Positions 7,590 to 12,925 of a stretch of DNA of 12,925 nucleotides are shown here, in pieces. The DNA lies in the NCBI GenBank assembly GCA_002898115.1, contig BDTL01000133.1, forward strand, positions 1-12,925, written 5' to 3'. The translations under genes were made by a program, and so were the position numbers. How positions within the stretch are numbered: position 1 is the first letter of the stretch; each line of letters starts with the position of its first letter. The DNA is from a bacterium BMS3Bbin02. Its GTDB lineage: Bacteria; Actinomycetota; Acidimicrobiia; Spongiisociales; UBA5794. The notes beneath the pieces were generated by a model. It was not told the DNA's origin. It ran no database searches and saw nothing but the letters and a program-made list of their open reading frames with translations.

Positions 7590-8273
7590 TTATTCGCCGA
7601 TCGCAGCCACAATCTCTTGCGTGTCGAGACGGCGGAATCGACGTCGGCCAAGGGTGCGATCGAGCACAGCCGCTTCCCAGCGTTCGGGAGCGACCGCGCT
7701 CTCCTCAACCGTCACGATCGCAGCCGCGGTCCGGGAAATGGCGTCCGCAAGCGTAGCGCCCGCTTGGTAGCTTTCGGTCAGAGCTTCAACAAGTGCTTCC
7801 TCGGACCCTCCAAGTGCCGTGAAACTCTGAATGTCAATAAGTGTCCCGTCGAACTGCACTCGATACATCACGTCTTCGTCGGCGCTGTCACCAACCTCTA
7901 CGATGACCACCGCTACCTCGTACGGTTTCACTTCGTGGATGAAGATCTGACCAAGCGTCTGGGCGTATCCATTCGCAAGACCTCGAGCCGTCACATCTGT
8001 GCGTCCGTAGTTGTAACCCTTGACGTCGGCATATCGCACACCTGCCACGCGCAGGGACTCGAACTCGTTAAACCTACCGACAGCTGCGAAAGCAATCCGA
8101 TCGTAGATCTCCCCGATCTTGTGGAGAGTAGCTGACGGGTTCTCTCCGAATAGCAGAACACCGTTGTCATACTGAATCGCGGCAATCGGACGTCCCCGAC
8201 CGATGCCCTTCATTGCGAACTCTGCCCGGTCCTTGACAAGCTGCTCGGGCGGGACGTACATCGGCATGTTCAC
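7590..8273 (-). CDS. prcA: 20S proteasome alpha subunit
   Basis: Forms the outer heptameric rings of the bacterial 20S proteasome, gating entry and docking the Arc/Mpa ATPase. The 227-residue product carries the alpha-type N-terminus (MYVPPEQLVKDRAEFAMKGIGRG) in place of a cleavable propeptide, and the conserved ENPSATLHKIGEIYDRIAFAAVGRFNEFE and GYNYGRTDVTARGLANGYAQTLG blocks. As in other alpha subunits there is no catalytic threonine. GTG at 8273 overlaps the prcB stop (GTGA). In-frame ATGs at 8267 and 8261 could also serve and would change the gate-forming N-terminus by two to four residues. The C-terminus ends soon after the RRFRRLDTQEIV block, without the Ser/Gly-rich tail of M. tuberculosis PrcA. 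Confidence 0.97.
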   Translation of the reverse strand: MNMPMYVPPEQLVKDRAEFAMKGIGRGRPIAAIQYDNGVLLFGENPSATLHKIGEIYDRIAFAAVGRFNEFESLRVAGVRYADVKGYNYGRTDVTARGLANGYAQTLGQIFIHEVKPYEVAVVIVEVGDSADEDVMYRVQFDGTLIDIQSFTALGGSEEALVEALTESYQAGATLADAISRTAAAIVTVEESAVAPERWEAAVLDRTLGRRRFRRLDTQEIVAAIGE

Positions 8274-9073
8274 GGGCGGTTCTCCAGGATCTCCGATGCC
8301 AATGGACCGAGCGCGTCATCGTCTATCTCTCGGAACCCACCGCTGTCGACTACGGCGACCGTCGGAAAGATTCCGCGCCGCACATCGGGTCCGCCCGTCG
8401 CCGCATCCTCTTCAGCAGCCGCGACGAGTGCCTCCACGGCCCATTTCATGGCCGTCTCTTCGGAAGCCCCCGTTTGATACACGCTCTTGAGGAATGATCG
8501 GGCTTCGGTGCCACCAGACCCGGTAGCGGCGTAGTCGTCTTCTTCGTAGCGGCCACCGACGACATCAAATGTGAACAATCGACCCGTCTCGTCATGCTCG
8601 TCATAACCACAGAACAGCGGGACAATGACGAGGCCCTGAAACGCGAGCGTGAGGTTGCCGCGCACCATGCGGGCGAGATAGTTCGCCTTCCCCTCAAGGG
8701 ACAGGCGCATGCCTTCAATCTTCTCGTAGTGCTCAAGCTCCGTCTGAAAGAGCTTGACCATTTCCACGGCCATCCCAGCCGTCCCCGAGATCGCAACCGC
8801 AGAGAACTTGTCGGCCTGGTACACCTTCTTCAATTTTGTGTGCGCGATGACGTTGCCGGCCGTTGCGCGGCGGTCGCCGGCCATCACAACGCCGCCGGCA
8901 TACCGAACGGCGAGGATCGTGGTTGCCTCAGGCACTGTGGACACATCCGGGTTCCCCGAGAGCGCCCACGACGGTGTCATCCCATGCTCGTTTAACAGCG
9001 AGAGAAAACTCGTGTCCAGGTGTGACCCAAGCACCGGCAGCGCGTTACTCGCCATCTGCCGATCGTGGGTCAC
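8270..9073 (-). CDS. prcB: 20S proteasome beta subunit (catalytic)
   Basis: Catalytic N-terminal-nucleophile threonine hydrolase that forms the inner heptameric rings of the 20S core. The 267-residue precursor has a propeptide of about 50 residues removed on assembly. The mature N-terminus is Thr51 by alignment with TTIVALKYPGGVVMAGDRR of M. tuberculosis, here TTILAVRYAGGVVMAGDRR. Counting Thr51 as 1, the catalytic Asp17 (Asp67) and Lys33 (Lys83) are present, as is the GSGG block near residue 183. The residue before the cut is Ala50, whereas Gly is usual. GTG at 9073 overlaps the pup stop as GTGA and has AAAGG seven bases upstream; ATG at 9055 is a weaker alternative. prcA overlaps by four bases downstream, favouring balanced synthesis of the two subunits. 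Confidence 0.97.
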   Translation of the reverse strand: MTHDRQMASNALPVLGSHLDTSFLSLLNEHGMTPSWALSGNPDVSTVPEATTILAVRYAGGVVMAGDRRATAGNVIAHTKLKKVYQADKFSAVAISGTAGMAVEMVKLFQTELEHYEKIEGMRLSLEGKANYLARMVRGNLTLAFQGLVIVPLFCGYDEHDETGRLFTFDVVGGRYEEDDYAATGSGGTEARSFLKSVYQTGASEETAMKWAVEALVAAAEEDAATGGPDVRRGIFPTVAVVDSGGFREIDDDALGPLASEILENRP

Positions 9074-9258
9074 TCTCCACCCTTTTGGACGTAGTTCTTC
9101 ACGAATTCCTCTGCATTCTCTTCAAGCACCGAGTCGATTTCCTCCAGGAGGTCGTCGATCTGGTCGGTTACTTCCTGCCCGTCTGCAACAGGCTGAGCGT
9201 CTTCATGCGTCTCCGCACCGTCCGAATGCTTCTTCTGTTGATGTTCACGATCCGTCAC
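9070..9258 (-). CDS. pup: Prokaryotic ubiquitin-like protein Pup
   Basis: Small, mostly disordered protein tag covalently linked to substrates for proteasomal degradation. With the GTG start at 9258 it has 62 residues, close to the 64 of M. tuberculosis. The N-terminal half is hydrophilic and charged. The C-terminal half carries the conserved helix that binds the Arc/Mpa coiled coil (DDLLEEIDSVLEENAEEFVKNYVQ, about 35-58) and ends Gly-Gly-Glu. The Glu end means the precursor is already ligation-competent, unlike the Gly-Gly-Gln of mycobacteria that Dop must deamidate. The frame is open further upstream (to 9339), but GTG 9258 is chosen because TTGGAG lies six bases before it and the length then fits the family. 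It overlaps dop by 14 bases and prcB by four. Confidence 0.96.
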   Translation of the reverse strand: MTDREHQQKKHSDGAETHEDAQPVADGQEVTDQIDDLLEEIDSVLEENAEEFVKNYVQKGGE

Positions 9259-10732
9259 CGATATCTCCAAGCGTCTCGATAAGTTCGGCCGGGGTCCCGC
9301 TCCGTTCGAGCACATCCCCGACGTGGTCCCTCGTCCCACGAAGTGGTTCCATCATAGGCACCCTCCATAGATTGTCGGCCCCAGTTTCAAACACCAGGGA
9401 ATCCCAGTTCGCCGCGACGATCGAGTCACCGAACAAGCGAATGCATTCGCCTCGGAAGAATGCCCGGGTGTCCTGTGGGGGCGCAACACACGCCGCGGCG
9501 ATCTGTTCGTCAGTGAAAAGGCGCTGCATACGCCGAGTCCTGGTGAGCTTGCGGAAAAGGCTTCGACCCGGGTGGACGTCGTGGTACTGCAGAGCAACCA
9601 GTGCGAGTTTGGGATGGCTCCACGCGAGAGACTCCCGCTCTCGATACGACTTCAAGAGCGCGAGCTTCGCTGTCCAGTCGAGCCGATCGGCAGTCAGAAG
9701 TGGATCCTTAGCCAGATCACGCAACACCGAGTCCCATTGCCCAAGAAGATCTCCGAACGACTCATGGAGATCAGCCCGACGCCGGAACGTCGCGAGTCTG
9801 GCGTAGTAGTGACGCTGCATTTCAACGGCGGTCATATGTCGACCATCGGCGAGGGCGACCTTGGCGTCTAGCGTCGGATCATGGCTGAAGGTTCTCAAAG
9901 CGGAAACTGGATCATCGAGGATAAGCGGATCACCAAGCGCATTGTCACTCAGCGCGGCCAGGAACAGGGCCACGGTACCGAGTTTTAGGAACGTTTGGAC
10001 CTCGGAGAGGGTCGCATCACCCAGAATGATGTGAAGGCGTCGGTATTTCAGTGGGTCGGCATGGGGCTCGTCGCGAGTATTGATTATCGGACGTTTCAGA
10101 GTGGTCTCAAGCCCGACCCGCTCTTCGATGAAGTCAGCTCTCTGGCTTATCTGATAGTCGACCCGATCCCGATCGTTCTCGGCGCCAACCTTCCCCGAAC
10201 CGGCGATGATCACCCGAGAGACAAGGAACCCCGTGAGGTGATCCACGATCGTCTCAAACGGAATGTCACGCTCCACGAGATAGTTCTCGTGCCACCCATA
10301 GGAATTGCTATGCCCGTCGGAGTTGTTCTTGTGGATGCGGTAGTCCCCGACTCCGAACAGTTCCGCTGCCCGCATCGTCGCTCTATGGACGATTGACTCC
10401 CCTACCTTGTCATAGAGCGCGGCATCATACGGATTCGTTGTTTCGGGTGACGAATACTCCGGGTGGGCGTGATCGACATAGAAGCGCGCGCCGTTTGTCA
10501 AGACCGTGCTCACGAGCCCACTCTCAGAGTCGAACGGGAACGACTCCTCCGTTCCGTATCCGCGCAGGTCCAGACCGGGGGATTCTTCTTCGAACGACCA
10601 TCGAATCGGGCGTCGGCCGGCCACTTCGGCGTTGACGACATGCGTCGATGCAAGCACCGGCTTGAAATCCGGGTCGTGCAGAGCCGTTATCCCAAACTCT
10701 GTTTCCGTACCGATGACAATTGAGTGGCTCAT
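9245..10732 (-). CDS. dop: Depupylase / Pup deamidase Dop
   Basis: Cytoplasmic paralogue of PafA that hydrolyses the isopeptide bond between Pup and target proteins and, where Pup ends in Gln, deamidates it. The 495-residue length is typical (M. tuberculosis about 500). Visible marks are the N-terminal IVIGTETEFGI (Glu10 in the metal/ATP site); the Dop-specific insert between about 40 and 78 (RRPIRWSFEEESPGLDLRGYG and onward), equivalent to the regulatory Dop loop; NGARFYVDHAHPEYSSPE with Asp87 as the catalytic-residue candidate; KNNSDGHSNSYGWHENYLVE; and RPIINTRDEPHAD. The insert and the gene position next to pup separate it from PafA. ATG at 10732 starts 12 bases after the arc stop without a clear Shine-Dalgarno sequence. 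Because Pup here ends in Glu, only the depupylase activity should be needed. Confidence 0.97.
   Translation of the reverse strand: MSHSIVIGTETEFGITALHDPDFKPVLASTHVVNAEVAGRRPIRWSFEEESPGLDLRGYGTEESFPFDSESGLVSTVLTNGARFYVDHAHPEYSSPETTNPYDAALYDKVGESIVHRATMRAAELFGVGDYRIHKNNSDGHSNSYGWHENYLVERDIPFETIVDHLTGFLVSRVIIAGSGKVGAENDRDRVDYQISQRADFIEERVGLETTLKRPIINTRDEPHADPLKYRRLHIILGDATLSEVQTFLKLGTVALFLAALSDNALGDPLILDDPVSALRTFSHDPTLDAKVALADGRHMTAVEMQRHYYARLATFRRRADLHESFGDLLGQWDSVLRDLAKDPLLTADRLDWTAKLALLKSYRERESLAWSHPKLALVALQYHDVHPGRSLFRKLTRTRRMQRLFTDEQIAAACVAPPQDTRAFFRGECIRLFGDSIVAANWDSLVFETGADNLWRVPMMEPLRGTRDHVGDVLERSGTPAELIETLGDIGDGS
9265..9270 (-). promoter_or_regulatory. Ribosome binding site that fixes the pup start
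   Basis: On the minus strand TTGGAG ends six bases before the GTG at 9258. It lies within the last codons of dop and is the only good ribosome site near the N-terminus of pup. It selects the 62-residue form over the longer open frame. Confidence 0.7.
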
Positions 10733-10744
10733 AGCGTCACGCCA

Positions 10745-12466
10745 CTATAGGTACTGCCCGGGCTGCACAGCCTCTATTGTCCTGCCACTGGCGTCGCCTT
10801 CGATCAGCGTGCGCACGTACACAATTCGCTCGCCCTTCTTGCCTGAGATCCGAGCCCAATCGTCAGGGTTCGTCGTGTTCGGCAGATCTTCGTGCTCGCG
10901 GAACTCCTGGGCGACGGCTGCAAAGAAGTCCGCAGCCTTCAACCCTGACGAATTCCCCGCGATCTCGCGTTTGATTGCATCCTTTTTTGCCCGCCGCACC
11001 ACATTCTCGATCATGGCGCCGCTTGCGAAATCCTTGAAATACAACGTTTCGCGATCGCCGTTTGCGTAGGTGACCTCGAGAAACCGGTTGGCATCGCTCG
11101 TTGAATACATCCGATCGACGATCCGATCGCAAAGCGAGGCGACCAGAGCCGTCGTGTCGCCGCCGGCTGCCGCGAGCTCCTCGGCGTCGAACGGAAGATC
11201 CTCGGCGATATAGATCCCAAAAATCTGCTTTGCCGCACGCTCGTCAGGCCGCGAGACCTTTATCTTCACGTCAAGCCTGCCGGGTCGCAGTATGGCGGGA
11301 TCGATGAGGTCCTCCCGATTCGAGGCTCCGATGACGATTACGTTCTTGAGACTTTCTACGCCGTCTAGCTCCGAAAGGAGCTGCGGAACAATGGTTGACT
11401 CAACATCAGATGAGACCCCGCTCCCCCGGGTCCGGAACAACGAATCCATCTCGTCAAAGAACACGATGACCGGAACGCCTTCGTCGGATTTCTCTTTGGC
11501 CCGTTGGAAGATCAACCGAATCTGACGCTCCGTCTCACCAACATACTTGTTGAGGAGCTCGGGACCCTTGATGTTGAGGAAGTAGGAGAGACTATCCGAA
11601 CGGCCCTCCTTCTCCGCGACGGCCTTTGCCAGCGAGTTGGCCACCGCCTTGGCTATCAAAGTCTTGCCACACCCGGGAGGCCCATAGAGCAACACACCTT
11701 TGGGCGGCAGCAAGTTGTAAGCCAGAAAACTTGCCTTGTGGACGTACGGCAGCTCCACGGCGTCACGGATGACCTCAATCTGGTCACCCAATCCACCGAT
11801 CTCCGCGTACGTGATGTCGGGCACCTGTTCGAGCACCAACTCCTCGACCTCCGGACGAGGAATACGTTCGAAGATAAGGTTGCTGCGACCATCCATGCGA
11901 ACATGGTCACCAGCCCGAATCATGCCTGGGTCCAACGAACCCGCGAGGTTGACGACCTTTTCATCGTCGCCGCGTACCAGGACCACGACTCGATTGTCGT
12001 TCAGTAGCTCCTTGACGGTCACGATGTCACCGGTGTGGGTAAACGGTCGCACATCGACAACATTGAATGCTTCGTTCAGCACGAGCTCCTGGCCGATTTC
12101 GAGTTGTTTCACTTCGATAGACGGCTCCACACTGACCCGCATTTTGCGACCAGCGGTGTAGACGTCCACGGTACCCTCGGGGTTTATCCCCAGCAGAACA
12201 CCAAACGGGTTGGGAGGGGCAGTGAGCTTCTCGACCTCGTCGCGCAACATTGCGAGCTGTTCCCGGGTCTCCTCGAGCGCGGCAGCGAGCTTCTGATTCT
12301 GGCTCACGGCCTGCGTCAGATCCGCCTTGGCGCTCAGAAGCCGTTGCTCAAGTACCCGAACCCGTTGCGGCGCATCCTGAAGACGGCGACGAAGAACGGC
12401 GATCTCTTCTTCCAGCACACGAATGGTTGCTGATTGATCGTTCTGTTGCCCTTCGGTGTCATCCAT
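10745..12466 (-). CDS. arc: Proteasome-associated AAA ATPase Arc (Mpa)
   Basis: Hexameric ATPase (called Mpa in mycobacteria, ARC elsewhere) that captures pupylated proteins, unfolds them and threads them into the 20S proteasome. The 573-residue product has an N-terminal coiled coil (about 14-82, the Pup-binding part), two OB-fold-like interdomain segments (about 85-205), and an AAA module: Walker A GPPGCGKT (262-269), Walker B VIVFFDEMDS (333-342, Asp338-Glu339), the pore-loop region KGPELLNKYVGETER (300-314) and arginine-finger candidates in RPGRLD (394-399). The C-terminus is GQYL (570-573), the motif that docks into the alpha ring and opens the gate. ATG at 12466 has a perfect AAGGAGG seven bases upstream. 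It is the first gene of the operon; dop follows after 12 bases. Confidence 0.98.
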   Translation of the reverse strand: MDDTEGQQNDQSATIRVLEEEIAVLRRRLQDAPQRVRVLEQRLLSAKADLTQAVSQNQKLAAALEETREQLAMLRDEVEKLTAPPNPFGVLLGINPEGTVDVYTAGRKMRVSVEPSIEVKQLEIGQELVLNEAFNVVDVRPFTHTGDIVTVKELLNDNRVVVLVRGDDEKVVNLAGSLDPGMIRAGDHVRMDGRSNLIFERIPRPEVEELVLEQVPDITYAEIGGLGDQIEVIRDAVELPYVHKASFLAYNLLPPKGVLLYGPPGCGKTLIAKAVANSLAKAVAEKEGRSDSLSYFLNIKGPELLNKYVGETERQIRLIFQRAKEKSDEGVPVIVFFDEMDSLFRTRGSGVSSDVESTIVPQLLSELDGVESLKNVIVIGASNREDLIDPAILRPGRLDVKIKVSRPDERAAKQIFGIYIAEDLPFDAEELAAAGGDTTALVASLCDRIVDRMYSTSDANRFLEVTYANGDRETLYFKDFASGAMIENVVRRAKKDAIKREIAGNSSGLKAADFFAAVAQEFREHEDLPNTTNPDDWARISGKKGERIVYVRTLIEGDASGRTIEAVQPGQYL

Positions 12467-12473
12467 AGGGTTG

Positions 12474-12480
12474 CCTCCTT
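12474..12480 (-). promoter_or_regulatory. Strong Shine-Dalgarno sequence of arc
   Basis: AAGGAGG on the minus strand, seven bases before the arc ATG at 12466. It is a full match to the 16S rRNA 3' end and the strongest ribosome site in the window, in contrast to the weak sites of most downstream genes. Confidence 0.85.
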
Positions 12481-12512
12481 TGGACCTGCCATCCCGGTCG
12501 TGACCTCTGTTC

Positions 12513-12536
12513 AGTGTAGGCAGCCTTCAGAAACAA
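12513..12536 (-). promoter_or_regulatory. Candidate promoter of the arc-dop-pup-prcBA operon
   Basis: On the minus strand a -10-like TACACT (12518-12513) lies about 47 bases before the arc start codon, giving a predicted leader of about 40 bases that includes the strong Shine-Dalgarno sequence. TTGTTTCTG (12536-12528) lies nine bases upstream of it. A standard -35 at 17 bases is poor. TACACT fits the actinobacterial TANNNT -10 consensus. This is inferred from sequence only. Confidence 0.4.
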
Positions 12537-12575
12537 TTCGGCCGTCCTAGGGACATCTTCAGTGATTTTCGCGGT

Positions 12576-12581
12576 TACACT
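12576..12581 (+). promoter_or_regulatory. Candidate -10 element of the ferredoxin gene
   Basis: TACACT on the plus strand, 31 bases before the ferredoxin ATG at 12612. The longer octamer TACACTGA is exactly repeated in the opposite direction as the arc -10 candidate (12518-12511). No good -35 is visible. Transcription would start near 12588. Confidence 0.35.
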
Positions 12582-12611
12582 GACCCCGCTTATGGAGCAG
12601 GAGATGAGTGG

Positions 12612-12857
12612 ATGAAAGTTTGGATCGACCAGGATCTTTGTACCGGAGACGGTCTGTGCGAAGAAATCGCGCCTGACGTCTTCGTCCTTCTCGACGATGG
12701 CCTCGCCTACGTCCGCGAAGGCGACAAGATTTTCGCGGCGTCGGAAGGCAATACCGAGGGAGCTCAGGGGCTCGCCGAATTTAGCGATGACCAAACGGAT
12801 CTCGTCGTAGAATCGGCCGAAGAATGCCCCGGTGAGTGCATCTTCATCGAGCCATAG
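12612..12857 (+). CDS. Small low-potential-type ferredoxin, CxxDxxC and one CP ligand motif
   Basis: An 81-residue electron-transfer protein of the single-cluster [3Fe-4S]/[4Fe-4S] ferredoxin type. Cys10, Asp13 and Cys16 (CTGDGLC) followed by IAPDVF, and Cys72-Pro in EECPGEC near the C-terminus, are the ligand pattern of these proteins; Cys76 is an additional cysteine. Asp13 stands where a [4Fe-4S] ferredoxin has its second cysteine, so the cluster may be [3Fe-4S] or an Asp-ligated [4Fe-4S]. The protein is strongly acidic, as usual. ATG at 12612 has AGGAG eight bases upstream (12599-12603). The gene diverges from arc and ends in a hairpin. No partner (P450, reductase or dehydrogenase) is in the window, so its electron acceptor is unknown. 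A link to the proteasome genes is suggested only by position. Confidence 0.93.
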   Translation: MKVWIDQDLCTGDGLCEEIAPDVFVLLDDGLAYVREGDKIFAASEGNTEGAQGLAEFSDDQTDLVVESAEECPGECIFIEP

Positions 12858-12876
12858 TCGAAACAAGACGTGAGCG

Positions 12877-12902
12877 TGAGGGGCCGTGAAACCGGCCCCT
12901 CA
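12877..12902 (+). terminator. Hairpin terminator after the ferredoxin gene
   Basis: TGAGGGGCCG (12877-12886), loop TGAAAC, CGGCCCCTCA (12893-12902) is a perfect 10-base-pair GC-rich stem starting 20 bases after the ferredoxin stop. The following bases (TTCGCGTT) are only weakly T-rich, so it is a likely but not classical terminator. It may also serve genes arriving from the right on the minus strand. Confidence 0.6.
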
Positions 12903-12925
12903 TTCGCGTTCGGGGTCGACCGGGC

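Noticed and set aside
9259..9339. Longer pup beginning further upstream
   Set aside because: The extra 27 residues lie inside dop in another frame and lack family resemblance; TTGGAG directly precedes GTG 9258, which gives the normal Pup length.
8754..9806. A 350-codon open frame on the plus strand
   Set aside because: It runs antisense across prcB, pup and dop, crosses their boundaries, has no family resemblance and has a Ser/Arg-rich composition typical of a codon-bias shadow.
1..12925. Evidence for an undescribed defence, mobile or biosynthetic system
   Set aside because: Every gene except the zinc-ribbon protein and the ferredoxin belongs to well-described actinobacterial families in a known order; there are no integrases, transposases, toxin-antitoxin pairs or attachment-like repeats.

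Overview
This window is the complete Pup-proteasome locus of an actinobacterium, joined to the PafBC regulators, a TatBC pair and a HelY-type helicase. The gene order (ferredoxin; then on the minus strand arc/mpa, dop, pup, prcB, prcA, pafA, pafB, pafC, a zinc-ribbon gene, tatB, tatC, helY) matches the Mycobacterium tuberculosis mpa-dop-pup-prcBA ... pafABC-tatA-tatC-helY order. Here it is compact: the two halves that lie apart in M. tuberculosis are directly joined. The moderate GC content, by eye in the high 50s percent, together with this layout suggests a non-mycobacterial actinobacterium. An Acidimicrobiia-like lineage is my guess from composition and is not proven.

Layout from right to left. 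A small Fe-S ferredoxin gene (12612-12857, plus strand) ends in a strong hairpin. A 145-base divergent region separates it from the minus-strand operon. That operon begins with arc behind a perfect Shine-Dalgarno sequence. dop follows 12 bases later, then pup, prcB and prcA in overlapping reading frames, then pafA, and then pafB and pafC (ATGA overlap). A two-CxxC zinc-ribbon gene of unknown function closes the unit just before an intrinsic terminator (3788-3818). A 19-base tandem duplication and a likely promoter follow. They begin a second minus-strand unit, tatB-tatC-helY, with 4-base overlaps at both junctions. The helY reading frame is open from 2305 to the left edge of the window without a stop, so its C-terminus lies outside.

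How the genes work together. PafA ligates Pup to lysines of target proteins and Dop removes it. Pup here ends in Gly-Gly-Glu, so it needs no deamidation. Arc/Mpa recognises Pup through its coiled coil, unfolds the substrate and feeds it to the PrcA/PrcB 20S core, docking through its C-terminal Gln-Tyr-Leu. PafB and PafC are WYL-domain transcription regulators of the DNA-damage response. TatB and TatC form the receptor of the twin-arginine export pathway, and HelY is a Ski2-like helicase. The last three are established syntenic neighbours of the proteasome genes rather than parts of the degradation machine.

I do not see an undescribed system. The points worth a second look are small: the ferredoxin partner and its possible leader peptide, the unassigned zinc-ribbon gene, the 19-base duplication at the unit boundary, a TatB-like protein in the position held by TatA in M. 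tuberculosis, and an unusual residue before the PrcB catalytic threonine. No tRNA, rRNA, CRISPR array, insertion sequence or prophage signal was seen, and no stretch over 300 bases lacks a gene.
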